64,000 nucleotides of DNA from Burkholderiaceae bacterium. GTDB lineage: Bacteria; Pseudomonadota; Gammaproteobacteria; Burkholderiales; Burkholderiaceae_E. The notes beneath the pieces were generated by a model. That model saw only the letters and a list, made by a program, of their open reading frames with translations. It ran no database searches and was not told the DNA's origin. Positions 16,381 through 26,800 of this stretch are shown here, one piece after another. The stretch covers positions 1-64,000 of the forward strand of contig JAGXFG010000004.1 in NCBI GenBank assembly GCA_024637395.1. Reading direction: 5' to 3'. The stretch's first letter is position 1; each line of letters starts with the position of its first letter. Position numbers and translations under genes: made by a program.

Positions 16381-17340
16381 ATGCAATTGCCCACCTTTGC
16401 CGACGTTCAATTGGCCGCCGCTCGAATCAGCGGGGCGGCCCACTGCACCCCGGTGATTCGTTCGCGGACGGCGGAATCCGCCAGCGGCGCGGAGATCTTC
16501 TTCAAGTGTGAAAATTTCCAGCGCATGGGGGCATTCAAGTTCCGCGGCGCCTACAACGCGATCGCCGCCCTCGACGAGCGGCAAAGACGCGCCGGCGTGC
16601 TCGCCTTCTCCTCGGGCAACCACGCCCAGGCGATCGCGCTCTCGGCACAACTGCAGGGCGTGCATGCCGTGATCGTCATGCCCGAGGACGCGCCGGCGGC
16701 CAAACTCGCGGCCACCAGAGGCTACGGCGGCGAGGTGATCTCCTACGACCGGTTCACCGAGAACCGCGAGGAAATCTCGGCCCGCATCGCAGCCGACCGC
16801 GGCATGACGCTGATCCCGCCCTACGACCATCCCGACGTGATCGCCGGCCAGGGAACGGCCGCCCTGGAACTGTTCAGTGAAGTCGGCGAACTCGACGCCC
16901 TCTACGTCTGCGTCGGTGGCGGCGGACTGGTGTCAGGGTCCGCACTGGCTGCCGGCGAACTCAGCCCCGGCTGCGCGGTCTACGGCGTAGAACCGGAAGC
17001 AGGCAACGACGCGCAGCAGTCGCTGCGCAGCGGTTCAATCGTCACCATAGCGGTACCGCACACCATCGCCGACGGCGCCCAGACCACCCACCTCGGGCAG
17101 TACACCTTCCCGATCATGCGCGAGCGCGTGCGCGACATCCTGACCGTCAGCGACGATCAGCTGGTCGCGGCGATGAAGTTCTTTGCCCAGCGCATGAAGA
17201 TCGTGGTCGAACCGACCGGATGCCTCGGCGCGGCCGCGGTGTTCGCCGCAGGCCGCGAACTGGCTGGGCAACGGGTCGGAGTGATACTCAGTGGCGGCAA
17301 CGTCGACCTCGCGTCCTACGGGGCTCTGCTCGCCGGCTGA
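16381..17340 (+). CDS. PLP-dependent serine/threonine dehydratase family enzyme
   Basis: The 319-residue fold-type II PLP enzyme binds PLP through the lysine of MGAFKFRGAYNA. It has the asparagine loop SSGNHAQA, the phosphate-binding loop GGGGLVSG, and the C-terminal SGGNVD. It lacks the regulatory ACT domain of biosynthetic IlvA. It is therefore catabolic threonine/serine dehydratase, threo-3-hydroxyaspartate dehydratase or serine racemase-like; the sequence alone does not choose. GGAG precedes the ATG. It is probably co-transcribed with the MDR oxidoreductase just upstream. Confidence 0.92.
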   Translation: MQLPTFADVQLAAARISGAAHCTPVIRSRTAESASGAEIFFKCENFQRMGAFKFRGAYNAIAALDERQRRAGVLAFSSGNHAQAIALSAQLQGVHAVIVMPEDAPAAKLAATRGYGGEVISYDRFTENREEISARIAADRGMTLIPPYDHPDVIAGQGTAALELFSEVGELDALYVCVGGGGLVSGSALAAGELSPGCAVYGVEPEAGNDAQQSLRSGSIVTIAVPHTIADGAQTTHLGQYTFPIMRERVRDILTVSDDQLVAAMKFFAQRMKIVVEPTGCLGAAAVFAAGRELAGQRVGVILSGGNVDLASYGALLAG

Positions 17341-17352
17341 TTGCCGCCTGGA

Positions 17353-17637
17353 TCAACCGGGTTTGGCGGCGTCCCCCAGCAACCCGGCCTCAGTGAGCAC
17401 CTTGCGGGCCACCCGGAAACCGTCGAGGGCGGCCGGGGCTCCCGCGTAGACGGCGACCTGCAGCATCACTTCCTTGATCTCGTCGGCGGTTACTCCGTTG
17501 CGCAGCGCGCCGCGCAGGTGGAGTTCGAGTTCGTGGGGCCAATTGAGGGTTGCGGTCATGGCCAGCACCAACATGCTGCGGGTCTTGCGTTCCAGCCCTG
17601 GCCTGGCCCAGACGCCGCCCCACGCCACCTCGGTCAC
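17353..17637 (-). CDS. Carboxymuconolactone decarboxylase family protein, short N-terminus
   Basis: The 94 residues match the core of CMD/PcaC-like proteins: WARPGLERKTRSMLVLAMTA, LHLRGALRNGVTADEIKEV and QVAVYAGAPAALDGF. Family members are usually about 125 residues and carry some 30 residues before this core. Here the frame continues upstream for only eight codons (still family-like, ending KEF) before a TAG. The nominal GTG start at 17637 has AAGGAG only 3 nt away. The gene may be 5'-truncated, or a short variant. It follows the two acyl-CoA dehydrogenase genes on the same strand. Confidence 0.7.
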   Translation of the reverse strand: MTEVAWGGVWARPGLERKTRSMLVLAMTATLNWPHELELHLRGALRNGVTADEIKEVMLQVAVYAGAPAALDGFRVARKVLTEAGLLGDAAKPG

Positions 17638-17710
17638 GAACTCCTTATCGATCTCAACCTATCGGCGCCTGTCCGGCCGGGCGCTGCGTGATGGCGCTGT
17701 CGTCAAGGTA

Positions 17711-18862
17711 CTAGTCGCCAGTCGCGGCAAACCTTTCGAGATGATGATCGAGGTCACCGCAGACCTGGGCGATCATCGTCAAGCGCTTGAAGGTGTGACT
17801 GACGCGCAGCTCGTCGCTCATGCCCATGCCGCCGTGCAACTGGATCGACTCCTGCCCAACCTGCCGGCAAGCCTGGGCGATCTTCACCTTCGCCCCCGAA
17901 ACGAAGTGCATCCGTTCATTCGCGCTCATTGAGCCCGCGGCAGCCTCGTCGAAGCGGGCGCACGCCAGGCTGGTGATCGAGCGCGCCTGCTCGGCATGAA
18001 TTGTCATCTCGACCATCCGGTGCTGCAGCGCCTGGAACGAGCCGATCGGCACCCCGAACTGGCGGCGTGTCTTGAGGTATTCGAGCGTGTCGGAGTTCGC
18101 CGAAGCCATCGCGCCAACCGCCTCGCCGCACTGCAGCAAGGTGGCAAAGTCGACCGCCTCCTCGATCGCGGGGAGCGCACTGCCCTCCTCGCCCAGCAGC
18201 GCCTCAGCGCCCAGCTTGACCCCGGAGAGGACCAGATCGGCGCCGCGGGTGCCGTCCACCCCGCGATAGCTGTTGCAGGCCAGGCCAGCGGCGTTGGCAG
18301 CGACCAGGAACAGGCTTATGCCCTTGGCGTCACCGCTCGCGCCGGCGGTTCTCGCCGATACCACCAGCCAGTCAGCCATCGGGGCATGGGTGACGACTAT
18401 TTTCGTGCCGTCCAGTCGCCAGCCCTCGCCTTCCCTGGTGGCAGTGGTGGCGACCAGTCCGAGGCGATAGCGCGCATCCTGCTCAGTGTGGGCGAACGCG
18501 AGCTTAATCGTGCCATCGATGACTCCGGGGAGGATCTGTTCCTTCTGCCCTGCGCTGCCGAGCTTGGCCACCAGACGCCCGGCCAGCGCCACGGTGGCGA
18601 TGTAGGGTTCGACGAGCAGTGCCTTACCGAAGGCCTCCATAACGCTCATCATTCCGATAGCTCCGACGCCGAAGCCCCCGTCCTCTTCGCTGAACGGCAG
18701 GCCCAGCAGGCCCATCTCGGCCATCGTGCGCCACACGCTGTCGCTGTAGCCGGCAGCGCTGGCGATGATTTCCCGGCGTGCCTCGAACGAGTAGCTGCGC
18801 TCTACCAGCCGCGCGATACTGTCGGCGAGTTGCGATTCTTCCGGTGTGATCTGGAAATCCAT
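17711..18862 (-). CDS. Acyl-CoA dehydrogenase (PimD-like small subunit)
   Basis: The 383-residue flavoprotein of the acyl-CoA dehydrogenase superfamily has an N-terminal helical domain starting MDFQITPEESQLADSIARLV, a middle beta domain (LAFAHTEQDARY, DGTKIVVTHAPMADWLVV) and a C-terminal helical domain ending near GGMGMSDELRVSHTFKR. It is the partner type found beside a larger dehydrogenase in pimeloyl-CoA dehydrogenase pairs. Its start lies 18 bp after the other dehydrogenase, so they probably form a heteromeric enzyme. Substrate chain length cannot be read from the sequence. Confidence 0.9.
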   Translation of the reverse strand: MDFQITPEESQLADSIARLVERSYSFEARREIIASAAGYSDSVWRTMAEMGLLGLPFSEEDGGFGVGAIGMMSVMEAFGKALLVEPYIATVALAGRLVAKLGSAGQKEQILPGVIDGTIKLAFAHTEQDARYRLGLVATTATREGEGWRLDGTKIVVTHAPMADWLVVSARTAGASGDAKGISLFLVAANAAGLACNSYRGVDGTRGADLVLSGVKLGAEALLGEEGSALPAIEEAVDFATLLQCGEAVGAMASANSDTLEYLKTRRQFGVPIGSFQALQHRMVEMTIHAEQARSITSLACARFDEAAAGSMSANERMHFVSGAKVKIAQACRQVGQESIQLHGGMGMSDELRVSHTFKRLTMIAQVCGDLDHHLERFAATGD

Positions 18863-18880
18863 GCTTTCTCTCCCCGTCGC

Positions 18881-20062
18881 TCAGAGCCCGAGGCCCATTT
18901 TGGCGATAATGTTGCGCTGGATCTCGTTCGACCCGGCGTAGATCGAGGTCTTGCGGAAATTGAAGTACCGCGGCGTGATTGATGCCGTGAAGGCGTCGAA
19001 ACCGTCGTAGTCGATGGCCCTGAACGGCTGCGCCCGTGGCCCGGCAACCTGCATCAGCAGTTCGGTGATCGCCTGCTGGATTTCGGTGCCGCGGATCTTG
19101 AGCATCGAGACCTCGGGACCCGGCGGCTTGCCGCTGCGGCGCATCTCGTCGAGAAACCGCATGTTGGTGATCTCGAGCGCCATCAATTCAATTTCGACCA
19201 GTGACAGGCGGTCGCGGAAACGGATGTCCTCGAGATATGGACGGCCATCCTTGAGGGTTGCCCGAGCGATGTCCTTCAGCTTGCCCAGTTCACGCTTGGA
19301 GCCGCCAATTCGTCCGGTGTTGAGCCGCTCATGGCCGAGCAGATACTTGGCCACCGTCCAGCCTTCGTTCTCGCGGTGCACCAGATTCTCGACCGGCACC
19401 TTGACGTTGTCGAAGAACACCTCGTTGACCTCGTGGGCCTCGTCAAGCAGGATCAGCGGGCGCACCGTGATCCCCGGCGTGGCCATGTCGACCAGCAGGA
19501 AACTGATGCCCTCCTGTTTTCGCGCCGCGCCACTGTCGGTGCGCACCAGGCAAAAGATCCAGTCGCCATACTGGCCGAGCGTCGTCCAGGTCTTCTGGCC
19601 ATTGAGCACGTAATGCTCTCCGACCCGCTCGGCGCGCATCTTCAGTGAAGCGAGATCGGAACCCGAGTCCGGCTCCGAATAGCCCTGCACCCAGAAATCG
19701 TCGCCGTTGTAGATGCGCGGCAGGAACCGGCTCTTCTGCTCGTCGCTGCCAAAGCGCAGCAGCACCGACGCGCACATCGTTACCCCGAAGGCGACGATCG
19801 GGGGCGCTCCCGCAAGTGCCATCTCCTCCTCGAAGATGTAGCGCTCGACCACGCTCCAGCCGGTGCCGCCCCATTCGACCGGCCAGGCCGGCGCGACCCA
19901 GCCCTTCTTGGCGAGAATCCGATGCCAGAGCAGGAGGTCTTCCTTGCTCAGTTCCTGGTAGCCAAGGACTTTCTCGCGCAACGCGGGGGGAATGTTCGTT
20001 TCGAGCCAGCCGCGCACGTCGTCGCGAAACTTGAGCTCTTCTGCCGAAAATGAAAGATCCAT
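18881..20062 (-). CDS. Acyl-CoA dehydrogenase (PimC-like large subunit)
   Basis: The 393-residue acyl-CoA dehydrogenase begins MDLSFSAEELKFRDDVRGWL. It has FAD/substrate segments WVQGYSEPDSGSDLASLKM and VLNGQKTWTTLGQYGDW, and the C-terminal IYAGSNEIQRNIIAKMGLGL. ATG 20062 is chosen for its GGAGAGG ribosome site; the frame is open upstream but without family similarity. First gene of a leftward trio with the PimD-like and CMD-family genes. These pairs act on dicarboxyl- or branched acyl-CoAs; the actual substrate is unknown. Confidence 0.92.
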   Translation of the reverse strand: MDLSFSAEELKFRDDVRGWLETNIPPALREKVLGYQELSKEDLLLWHRILAKKGWVAPAWPVEWGGTGWSVVERYIFEEEMALAGAPPIVAFGVTMCASVLLRFGSDEQKSRFLPRIYNGDDFWVQGYSEPDSGSDLASLKMRAERVGEHYVLNGQKTWTTLGQYGDWIFCLVRTDSGAARKQEGISFLLVDMATPGITVRPLILLDEAHEVNEVFFDNVKVPVENLVHRENEGWTVAKYLLGHERLNTGRIGGSKRELGKLKDIARATLKDGRPYLEDIRFRDRLSLVEIELMALEITNMRFLDEMRRSGKPPGPEVSMLKIRGTEIQQAITELLMQVAGPRAQPFRAIDYDGFDAFTASITPRYFNFRKTSIYAGSNEIQRNIIAKMGLGL

Positions 20063-20431
20063 CGTGCCTCTCCAATGACCATCTTTGATGTTAACGTAAC
20101 TTTCGCTAAAGTCTCCACTGCCAAGGCGTGGCGATCGCCGCTGGGAGGTTTCATGCGCTGGTTGCAGGCGGCTTGACTGCGGGCAGGCAAGCCCGGGCAT
20201 TAGGACATGCGGGGCCTTCGGGTTAGACTGGATAGGTTACCCATCAACATAATTGGTCAACTGGCGTACACGCGGGCGCACCGAAATTGCGCAGCCCCGC
20301 TACGATCAGGCGTAACCGACAGCACCGTCTTTCCGCCGCCCGGCGGACCTTGGCTGAAGTAATCGCCCTGGGTGCTTGTTGGTGAGTTCACCTTGCAGTG
20401 TGCAGCGTCGCGTGTCGCCGGTCCTTTGCCT
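20063..20431. other. Divergent spacer before proV
   Basis: The 369-bp region between divergent acyl-CoA dehydrogenase and proVWX genes shows no open frame with protein character. It should contain both promoters; TTAACGTAA at about 20091-20099 resembles half of a MerR-type LiuR site but has no good partner half. No riboswitch could be recognised. Confidence 0.4.
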
Positions 20432-21646
20432 ATGCAAACGAAACTGGTCGTCAAGAATTTGTACAAGGTCTTTGGGGAGCACCCCGCAGACGCCATGAAG
20501 CTGGTTCACGAGGGACTGGGCAAGGCTGAAATCCTGTCCCGTACCGGCCAGACGCTCGGCGTCAACGACGCCTCCTTTGAGGTCAACGAGGGCGAAATCT
20601 TCGTCGTCATGGGCTTGTCCGGTTCCGGCAAGTCGACCCTGGTGCGCTTGCTGAATCGACTAATCGAGCCAACTGCCGGCGAGGTGCTCGTCGATGGCAA
20701 TTCGATTGGGGAGATGTCGGACAAGCAGTTGCGCGACTTTCGACGTCGCCACATCAGCATGGTCTTCCAGTCGTTCGCACTGATGCCTCATCTGAGCGTT
20801 CTCGAGAATGCCGCCTTCGGCCTGATGCTGGGCGGTGAACCCGAAGAGAGTCGCAACCGGCGGGCGATGGACGCGCTCGAACAGGTCGGCCTGGGGCCGT
20901 GGGTAAGCAGCTACCCGGACGAGCTCTCGGGCGGAATGCAGCAGCGCGTCGGGCTGGCACGTGCGCTCGCCAACGATCCCGACATCCTCCTGATGGACGA
21001 AGCCTTCTCCGCACTCGACCCGCTCATTCGCGCCGAAATGCAGGACGAATTGGTGAAGCTGCAAGAGGGCCGCAAACGCACCGTCATCTTCATTTCACAT
21101 GATCTGGACGAGGCCATCCGCATCGGCAACCGGATTGCAATCATGGAAGGCGGCAACATTGTGCAGGTCGGCACGGCAGAAGAAATCCTGCGCAATCCCG
21201 CTGACGACTACGTGCGTTCGTTCTTCCGCGGTGTCGACGCCACCTCGATCCTGTCGGCGGCCGACGTCGCGCGCCGAACTCAGATCAATATCATTGACCA
21301 CCGGGGCATGGGCGTGCGCGGTGCGCTCGAGAGACTGCGGGCCAATGATCGCGAGTACGGCTATGTAGTCAGCCCGGATCAGCACCTGATGGGTGTGGTA
21401 TCGGTCGAATCGCTCAGGAAGGCGGCGAGCGAGAGTGCCGACCCCAAACTGCGTGACGCCTTCATCCCCGACATCCACATCGTCTCCCACGAGCAGTCGA
21501 TCGCCGACCTCTACGAGCCGGTCGCCCGGCATCCCTATGGTCTGCCGGTGATCGACGAAAACGGTCGCTATCGCGGCGCCATCACGAGCAATACCATGCT
21601 CCGCTTCCTGCACGAGCAGACGATAAACGGAGAGACCAACCGATGA
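20432..21646 (+). CDS. proV: Glycine betaine/proline ABC transporter ATPase
   Basis: The 404-residue ATPase energises osmoprotectant uptake. It has Walker [15 protein letters not shown]-loop [11 protein letters not shown], signature [15 protein letters not shown] and Walker [15 protein letters not shown]. Two C-terminal CBS domains (residues about 280-395) sense ionic strength in homologues. The N-terminus [15 protein letters not shown] aligns with E. coli ProV, fixing ATG 20432, though no strong ribosome site is seen. It overlaps proW by 4 bp. Confidence 0.96.
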   Translation: MQTKLVVKNLYKVFGEHPADAMKLVHEGLGKAEILSRTGQTLGVNDASFEVNEGEIFVVMGLSGSGKSTLVRLLNRLIEPTAGEVLVDGNSIGEMSDKQLRDFRRRHISMVFQSFALMPHLSVLENAAFGLMLGGEPEESRNRRAMDALEQVGLGPWVSSYPDELSGGMQQRVGLARALANDPDILLMDEAFSALDPLIRAEMQDELVKLQEGRKRTVIFISHDLDEAIRIGNRIAIMEGGNIVQVGTAEEILRNPADDYVRSFFRGVDATSILSAADVARRTQINIIDHRGMGVRGALERLRANDREYGYVVSPDQHLMGVVSVESLRKAASESADPKLRDAFIPDIHIVSHEQSIADLYEPVARHPYGLPVIDENGRYRGAITSNTMLRFLHEQTINGETNR

Positions 21647-22722
21647 GCGATCAAAGCAGCAATCCCTGGTCCACAGGTGCCGCGCCGGTCCCGCCGGCAA
21701 TCCCAACCGATACTGGCGGCGACTGGCTGGCACAACCGCTCAATCCGGACGCTATTCCGGACACTGGTTTCGACTGGGTCCATCCCTTCAACGACGCGGT
21801 CGTGCCGCTGGCCAATTGGGTGGATAGTTCGCTGACCTGGGTGGTAGATAATTTTCGGCCTGCATTTCAAGCGATCAGGGTGCCGATCAACGCCACCCTG
21901 ACCGGCATCGAACACGGCCTGCTCTCGGTACCACCATTTGTGATGATCGTCCTGATCGGGCTGATTGCATGGCAAGCCAGTGGTCGCCGCCTCGCCATCG
22001 GCTCGGTGCTGTCGCTCGTCGTGATCGGTCTCATAGGTGCCTGGAGCGAATCCATGGTGACCCTGGCGCTGGTTCTGACTTCGGTCTTCTTCTGCATTCT
22101 GCTGGGACTTCCCTTGGGCATCCTGATGGCCCGCAGCGACCGTTTCGAGTCGGTGGCAAAACCAGTGCTGGACGCCATGCAGACCACCCCGGCTTTTGTC
22201 TATCTGGTGCCGGTCGTGATGCTCTTTGGGATCGGCAACGTGCCCGGGGTGGTGGTAACAATCGTGTTCGCGCTGCCGCCATTGATCCGCCTGACCAACC
22301 TCGGCATCCGCCAGGTCAGGCCCGACCTGATCGAAGCAGCGCATGCCTTTGGCGCGTCCCCCTGGCAGTTGCTGGGCAAGGTGCAGATGCCGCTGGCGAT
22401 GCCAACGATCATGGCGGGCATCAACCAGACCCTGATGCTGTCCCTTTCGATGGTGGTCATCGCCTCGATGATCGCCGTTGGCGGGCTGGGCCAGATGGTA
22501 CTGCGTGGCATCGGGCGCCTCGACATGGGTTTGGCAACGGTGGGAGGTCTGGGCATCGTGATCCTCGCAATCATGCTCGATCGCATCACCCAGGCAATGA
22601 CCTCCAGCGACCGCAAGCGCGGCCGTTGGTACCACAGCGGCCCGTTGGGCCTGCTGATGGCGCTGCGGCGCAGCACCAAGAAATCTGCCCCGGTTAGTGA
22701 AGCAAAAGTGCACCAGGGCTGA
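21643..22722 (+). CDS. proW: Glycine betaine/proline ABC transporter permease
   Basis: The 359-residue permease has a long hydrophilic N-terminus (about 85 residues, as in E. coli ProW) and then some six to seven helices. The EAA coupling loop is [20 protein letters not shown]. The last part, ARSMLDRITQ-type in E. coli, appears here as [10 protein letters not shown]. It is translationally coupled to proV by ATGA overlap and followed by proX after 41 bp, the standard proU order. Confidence 0.96.
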   Translation: MSDQSSNPWSTGAAPVPPAIPTDTGGDWLAQPLNPDAIPDTGFDWVHPFNDAVVPLANWVDSSLTWVVDNFRPAFQAIRVPINATLTGIEHGLLSVPPFVMIVLIGLIAWQASGRRLAIGSVLSLVVIGLIGAWSESMVTLALVLTSVFFCILLGLPLGILMARSDRFESVAKPVLDAMQTTPAFVYLVPVVMLFGIGNVPGVVVTIVFALPPLIRLTNLGIRQVRPDLIEAAHAFGASPWQLLGKVQMPLAMPTIMAGINQTLMLSLSMVVIASMIAVGGLGQMVLRGIGRLDMGLATVGGLGIVILAIMLDRITQAMTSSDRKRGRWYHSGPLGLLMALRRSTKKSAPVSEAKVHQG

Positions 22723-22763
22723 ATTAGCAGAACCATCCAATCACTGACAAGGAGAGCAAATCA

Positions 22764-23777
22764 ATGAAGAAGGCTTTTTTCAATAAGGCGTTGGCGGGAG
22801 CGGTCATTATCGCGAGCGCGGCACTGCCGCTGGGCGCGGTAGCGGCCACGATGCCGGGCAAGGGCGTGAGCGTGCAACCGATCAAGAGCTCGATAGCCGA
22901 AGAGACCTTCCAGACCATGCTGGTCATGAGGGCGCTCGAGGATCTGGGCTACAAGGTGGCGCCAATCAAGGAGATTGAGTACGCCACGGGCCATGTCGCG
23001 CTGGGCAACGGCGATGCCACCTTCATGGCCGACCACTGGAGCCCGCTCCACGCCGACTTCTATACCAAGGCCGGCGGCGACGAAAAACTCTATCGCGAGG
23101 GTGTCTATTCGGAAGGGGCGCTGCAGGGCTACCTGATCGACAAGAAGACGGCCGTCAAATATGGCATCAAGAGTATCGACCAGCTGAAAGATCCCAAGCT
23201 GGCCAAACTCTTCGACTCGGACGGTGACGGCAAGGCCGACCTCGCAGGCTGCAACCCAGGCTGGGGTTGCGAAAAGGTGATCGAGCATCAACTTGACGCC
23301 TACGGCTTGCGGGATACGGTGAGCCACAAACAGGGCACCTACGCGGCGATCATTGCCGACACCCTGGCGCGTTACAAGCAGGGTCAGCCCATTCTCTACT
23401 ACACCTGGACTCCTTATTGGGTGAGTGGCGTACTAGTCCCGAACAAGGACGTGGTGTGGCTGCAGGTGCCCTTCTCCGCGCTGCCGGGCTCGCGCAAGGA
23501 CGTCGACACCGCGCTGCCCGATGGCTCCAACTATGGTTTTCAGGCCAACAACCAGCACATCGTGGCCAACCGTGCCTGGACCGATGCCAACCCCGCGGCC
23601 GCCAAACTGTTCGCCATCATGAAACTCTCCAACAACGATATCAGCGCTCAGAACAAGCGCATGAAGGACGGAGAGGACAAACAGGCCGACATCAAGCGCC
23701 ACGTCGATGGCTGGATCAAGGCCCATCAGGGTGCCTACCAGGGCTGGCTGAAAGCCGCCCGCGCAGCGGCCAAATAG
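22764..23777 (+). CDS. proX: Glycine betaine-binding periplasmic protein
   Basis: The 337-residue OpuAC-type binding protein has a Sec signal peptide (about residues 1-27, ending GAVAA) and aromatic ligand-cage segments ADHWSPLH and YYTWTPYW. An acidic [10 protein letters not shown] loop sits before CNPGWGCE, as in ProX. It delivers betaine to ProVW. GGAG precedes the ATG. A perfect hairpin lies after the stop. Confidence 0.95.
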   Translation: MKKAFFNKALAGAVIIASAALPLGAVAATMPGKGVSVQPIKSSIAEETFQTMLVMRALEDLGYKVAPIKEIEYATGHVALGNGDATFMADHWSPLHADFYTKAGGDEKLYREGVYSEGALQGYLIDKKTAVKYGIKSIDQLKDPKLAKLFDSDGDGKADLAGCNPGWGCEKVIEHQLDAYGLRDTVSHKQGTYAAIIADTLARYKQGQPILYYTWTPYWVSGVLVPNKDVVWLQVPFSALPGSRKDVDTALPDGSNYGFQANNQHIVANRAWTDANPAAAKLFAIMKLSNNDISAQNKRMKDGEDKQADIKRHVDGWIKAHQGAYQGWLKAARAAAK

Positions 23778-23805
23778 GCTAGAAAGACGCTTCGGGCGTG
23801 GGTTC

Positions 23806-23829
23806 GCGGGCGACCAGGCGGTCGCCCGC
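23806..23829. terminator. Stem-loop between convergent proX and purL
   Basis: GCGGGCGACC and GGTCGCCCGC pair over 10 bp around a 4-nt loop, 28 bp after the proX stop and 14 bp before the purL stop on the other strand. No T-run follows on either side, so it is at best a bidirectional weak terminator or mRNA end stabiliser. Confidence 0.5.
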
Positions 23830-23843
23830 CGCGCCGGCCAAGG

Positions 23844-26800
23844 TCAGCCGACCCAGGTCCTGGCGTTGCGAAACAGCCGCATCCACCCCGAGTCCTCGCC
23901 GCTGTCGGCTGGTTGCCAGCTCATCTGCACACTGCGGAACACCCGCTCCGGATGGGGCATCAGGATGGTCGCGCGGCCGTCATCGCTGGTAAACCCGGTC
24001 AGTCCGCCCGGTGAGCCGTTGGGATTGGCCGGATAGCTGCTGGCCACCGCGCCGTCGTTGGCCACGAAGCGCAGCGTTGCTCGGCCCGACTTCAGCCCGG
24101 CTTCGCCATCGAACACCACCCTGCCCTCCCCGTGCGAGACCGCGATCGGCATCCTGCTGCCGGCCATGCCGCGCAGCAGTATCGAGGGCGAATCAAGGAC
24201 TTCGACCATCGCCAACCGGGCCTCGAACTGCTCCGAACGGTTGCGCTCGAACGATGGCCAGCCCTGCGCTCCGGGGATGATCGCTTTCAGCTGGGCGAGC
24301 ATCTGGCAGCCATTGCACACGCCCAGCGTGAAGGTGTCGCGTTGCGCGAAGAAGCGGGCGAAGGCCTCGGCCAGCCCGTCGTGGAACAGCACCGTCTTGG
24401 CCCATCCCGAGCCGGCGCCGAGTACGTCGCCGTAGGAAAATCCCCCGCAAGCCACCAGCCCCCGGAAACCGGCCAGATCGCGCCGTCCATCGAGCAGGTC
24501 GCTCATGTGGATATCGCACGCCTCGAACCCGGCGCGAATGAACGCTGCCGCCATTTCAGTCTGGCTGTTGACCCCCTGTTCGCGCAGGATCGCAACCCGC
24601 GGCCTGGCACCGACGTTGATCATCGGTGCGGCAACGTCTTCGCCGGGATCGAACGAAAGCGCAACGCTCAGTCCCGGATCTCCGTCGCGAGCGCTGGCGG
24701 CGAATTCCTCGCGGGCGCATTCGGGGTCATCGCGCAGCGCCGCGATCCGATAGCTGGTCTCCGACCAGAGGCGCTGCAGGCTAGCGCGCTCCGCTCCGTA
24801 GACCAGGTGCCCACCTTGACGAAATTCGATCCGGTCGTCGGTACGCAGGTTTCCGAGCAGGTGGGCAACCTCCGCCAGGCCATCGGCGGCGAGTTCGGCG
24901 AGCACCAGGTCGAGCTGCGCGGCGCGCACCTGCACCACCGCGCCGAGCTCTTCAGCAAATAGCGCCGCGACCATTTGCTCATGCGGCGCTGCGCTGCTCA
25001 ATGGCCCGGTGGCGCCTGCGACCAGCGGGTCGAGATCAATCTGCACCCCGCAGTGGCCCGCAAAAGCCATCTCGCAGACCGTCGCGAACAGCCCACCGTC
25101 GGAGCGGTCGTGGTAGGCCAGCAGCAGGCCCTGCGAACGCAGCCGCTGGAGCGCGGCAAAGAAGCGCGCGAGGAGTTGCGGATCGTCGCAGTCCGGGGCG
25201 AGGTCGCCGATCTGGCCGCTAACCTGTGCCAGTGCCGAGCCCCCGAGGCGCCGACGGCCGGCGCCGAGATCAATGACGAGCAGCACCGATTCCTCGCCGG
25301 TCAGCAATTGCGGGGTCAGCGCTGCTCGCGCGTCGGCCACCGGCGCGAAGGCGGTCACGATCAGCGAGGTCGGAGCCACCACCTTCTTGACCTGCAACGG
25401 GGCTGGTTTGCTGTTGCCCGCGGGCACCGCAGCTTCCTCCCAGAGCGTGCGCATCGAGAGCGAATCCTTGCCCACCGGGATGCCGATACCCAGCGCGATC
25501 GCCAGTTCGCTGGCCGCTGCGACCCCGTCGTGCAGGTCAGCGTCGTCGCCCGGTTCACCGGCCGCGGCCATCCAGTTGGCCGACAGCCTGATCCGGCCGA
25601 GCGCCGCGATCGGTGCCGCGGCGATGTTGGTAATCGCCTCGGCAATCGCCATCCGCGAAGCCGCTGCCGCGTCGATGACCGCCAGCGGGGTGCGCTCCCC
25701 CATCGCCAGGGCCTCGCCGGCGTAGCCCTCGAAATCCATCAGCCCGATAGCGCAGTCGGCGACCGGCACCTGCCACGGCCCGACCATCTGGTCGCGTGCA
25801 CTCAGCCCGCCGACGGTGCGATCGCCGATGGTGATCAGAAAACTCTTGCTCGCCACGCTCGGCAACTGAAGCACGCGCTGCGCAATGGTGTCGAGATCAA
25901 GGCGGTTGCAGTCGATGCCGGGCAGCGCTCGCTGGCGACGCTGCGCCACGCACAGCAACCGCGGCGGCTTGCCCAGCAGTACCTCCATCTCCATGTCGAC
26001 CGGATTGCTGCCGTCGTCGTCGGCCAGCACCAGTCGCCCGTCGTCGCTCACCGTCCCGATGACGGCAAAAGGACAGCGCTCACGCCGACAAAGTGCCGAA
26101 AAGTCCTCCAGGCTGGCGGGGGCGAGCGCCAGCACGTAGCGCTCCTGCGATTCGTTGCACCAGATTTCGGCCGCCGACATGCCCGATTCCTCGAGCGGGA
26201 TGCGGCGCAATTCGAAGCGCGCCGCCCGCCCGGCGCCATCGACCAGTTCGGGGAATGCATTCGACAGGCCGCCGGCGCCAACGTCATGGATCGACAGGAT
26301 CGGATTGTCCTCACCCTGCTCCCAGCAGCGGTTGAGCACTTCCTGGGCGCGCCTCTCCATCTCGGGGTTGCCGCGCTGCACCGAGTCAAAGTCCAGCGCC
26401 GCGGTATTGGTTCCCGCGCCCATGCTCGATGCGGCACCGCCGCCCAGGCCGATGCGCATTCCCGGGCCGCCGAGATGAATCAGCAGGGTCCCGACCGGGA
26501 GATCGTTCTTGTGGGTATGGCGGTCGTCGATGTTGCCGACCCCACCGGCGATCATGATCGGCTTGTGATAGCCGCGAACCAGTCCGGCAACGTTCTGTTC
26601 GTAGCTGCGGAAGTAGCCCAGCAGGTTCGGCCGGCCGAACTCGTTGTTGAAGGAAGCAGCCCCAATCGGCGCCTCGATCATGATCTGCAGTGGCGTCGCG
26701 ATGCGTTCCGGCACGCCATAAGGCGCGGCCATACTTTCGCCAGCCGTCGCGGCGGTGACGTCCTGCGAGTTCTCCCAGGGCCGGACGGCGCCGGGCAGGC

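Noticed and set aside
20085-20100. LiuR/MerR-like site TTAACGTAA upstream of the acyl-CoA dehydrogenases
   Set aside because: Only one good half site and no MerR regulator in the window; mentioned only as a possibility.
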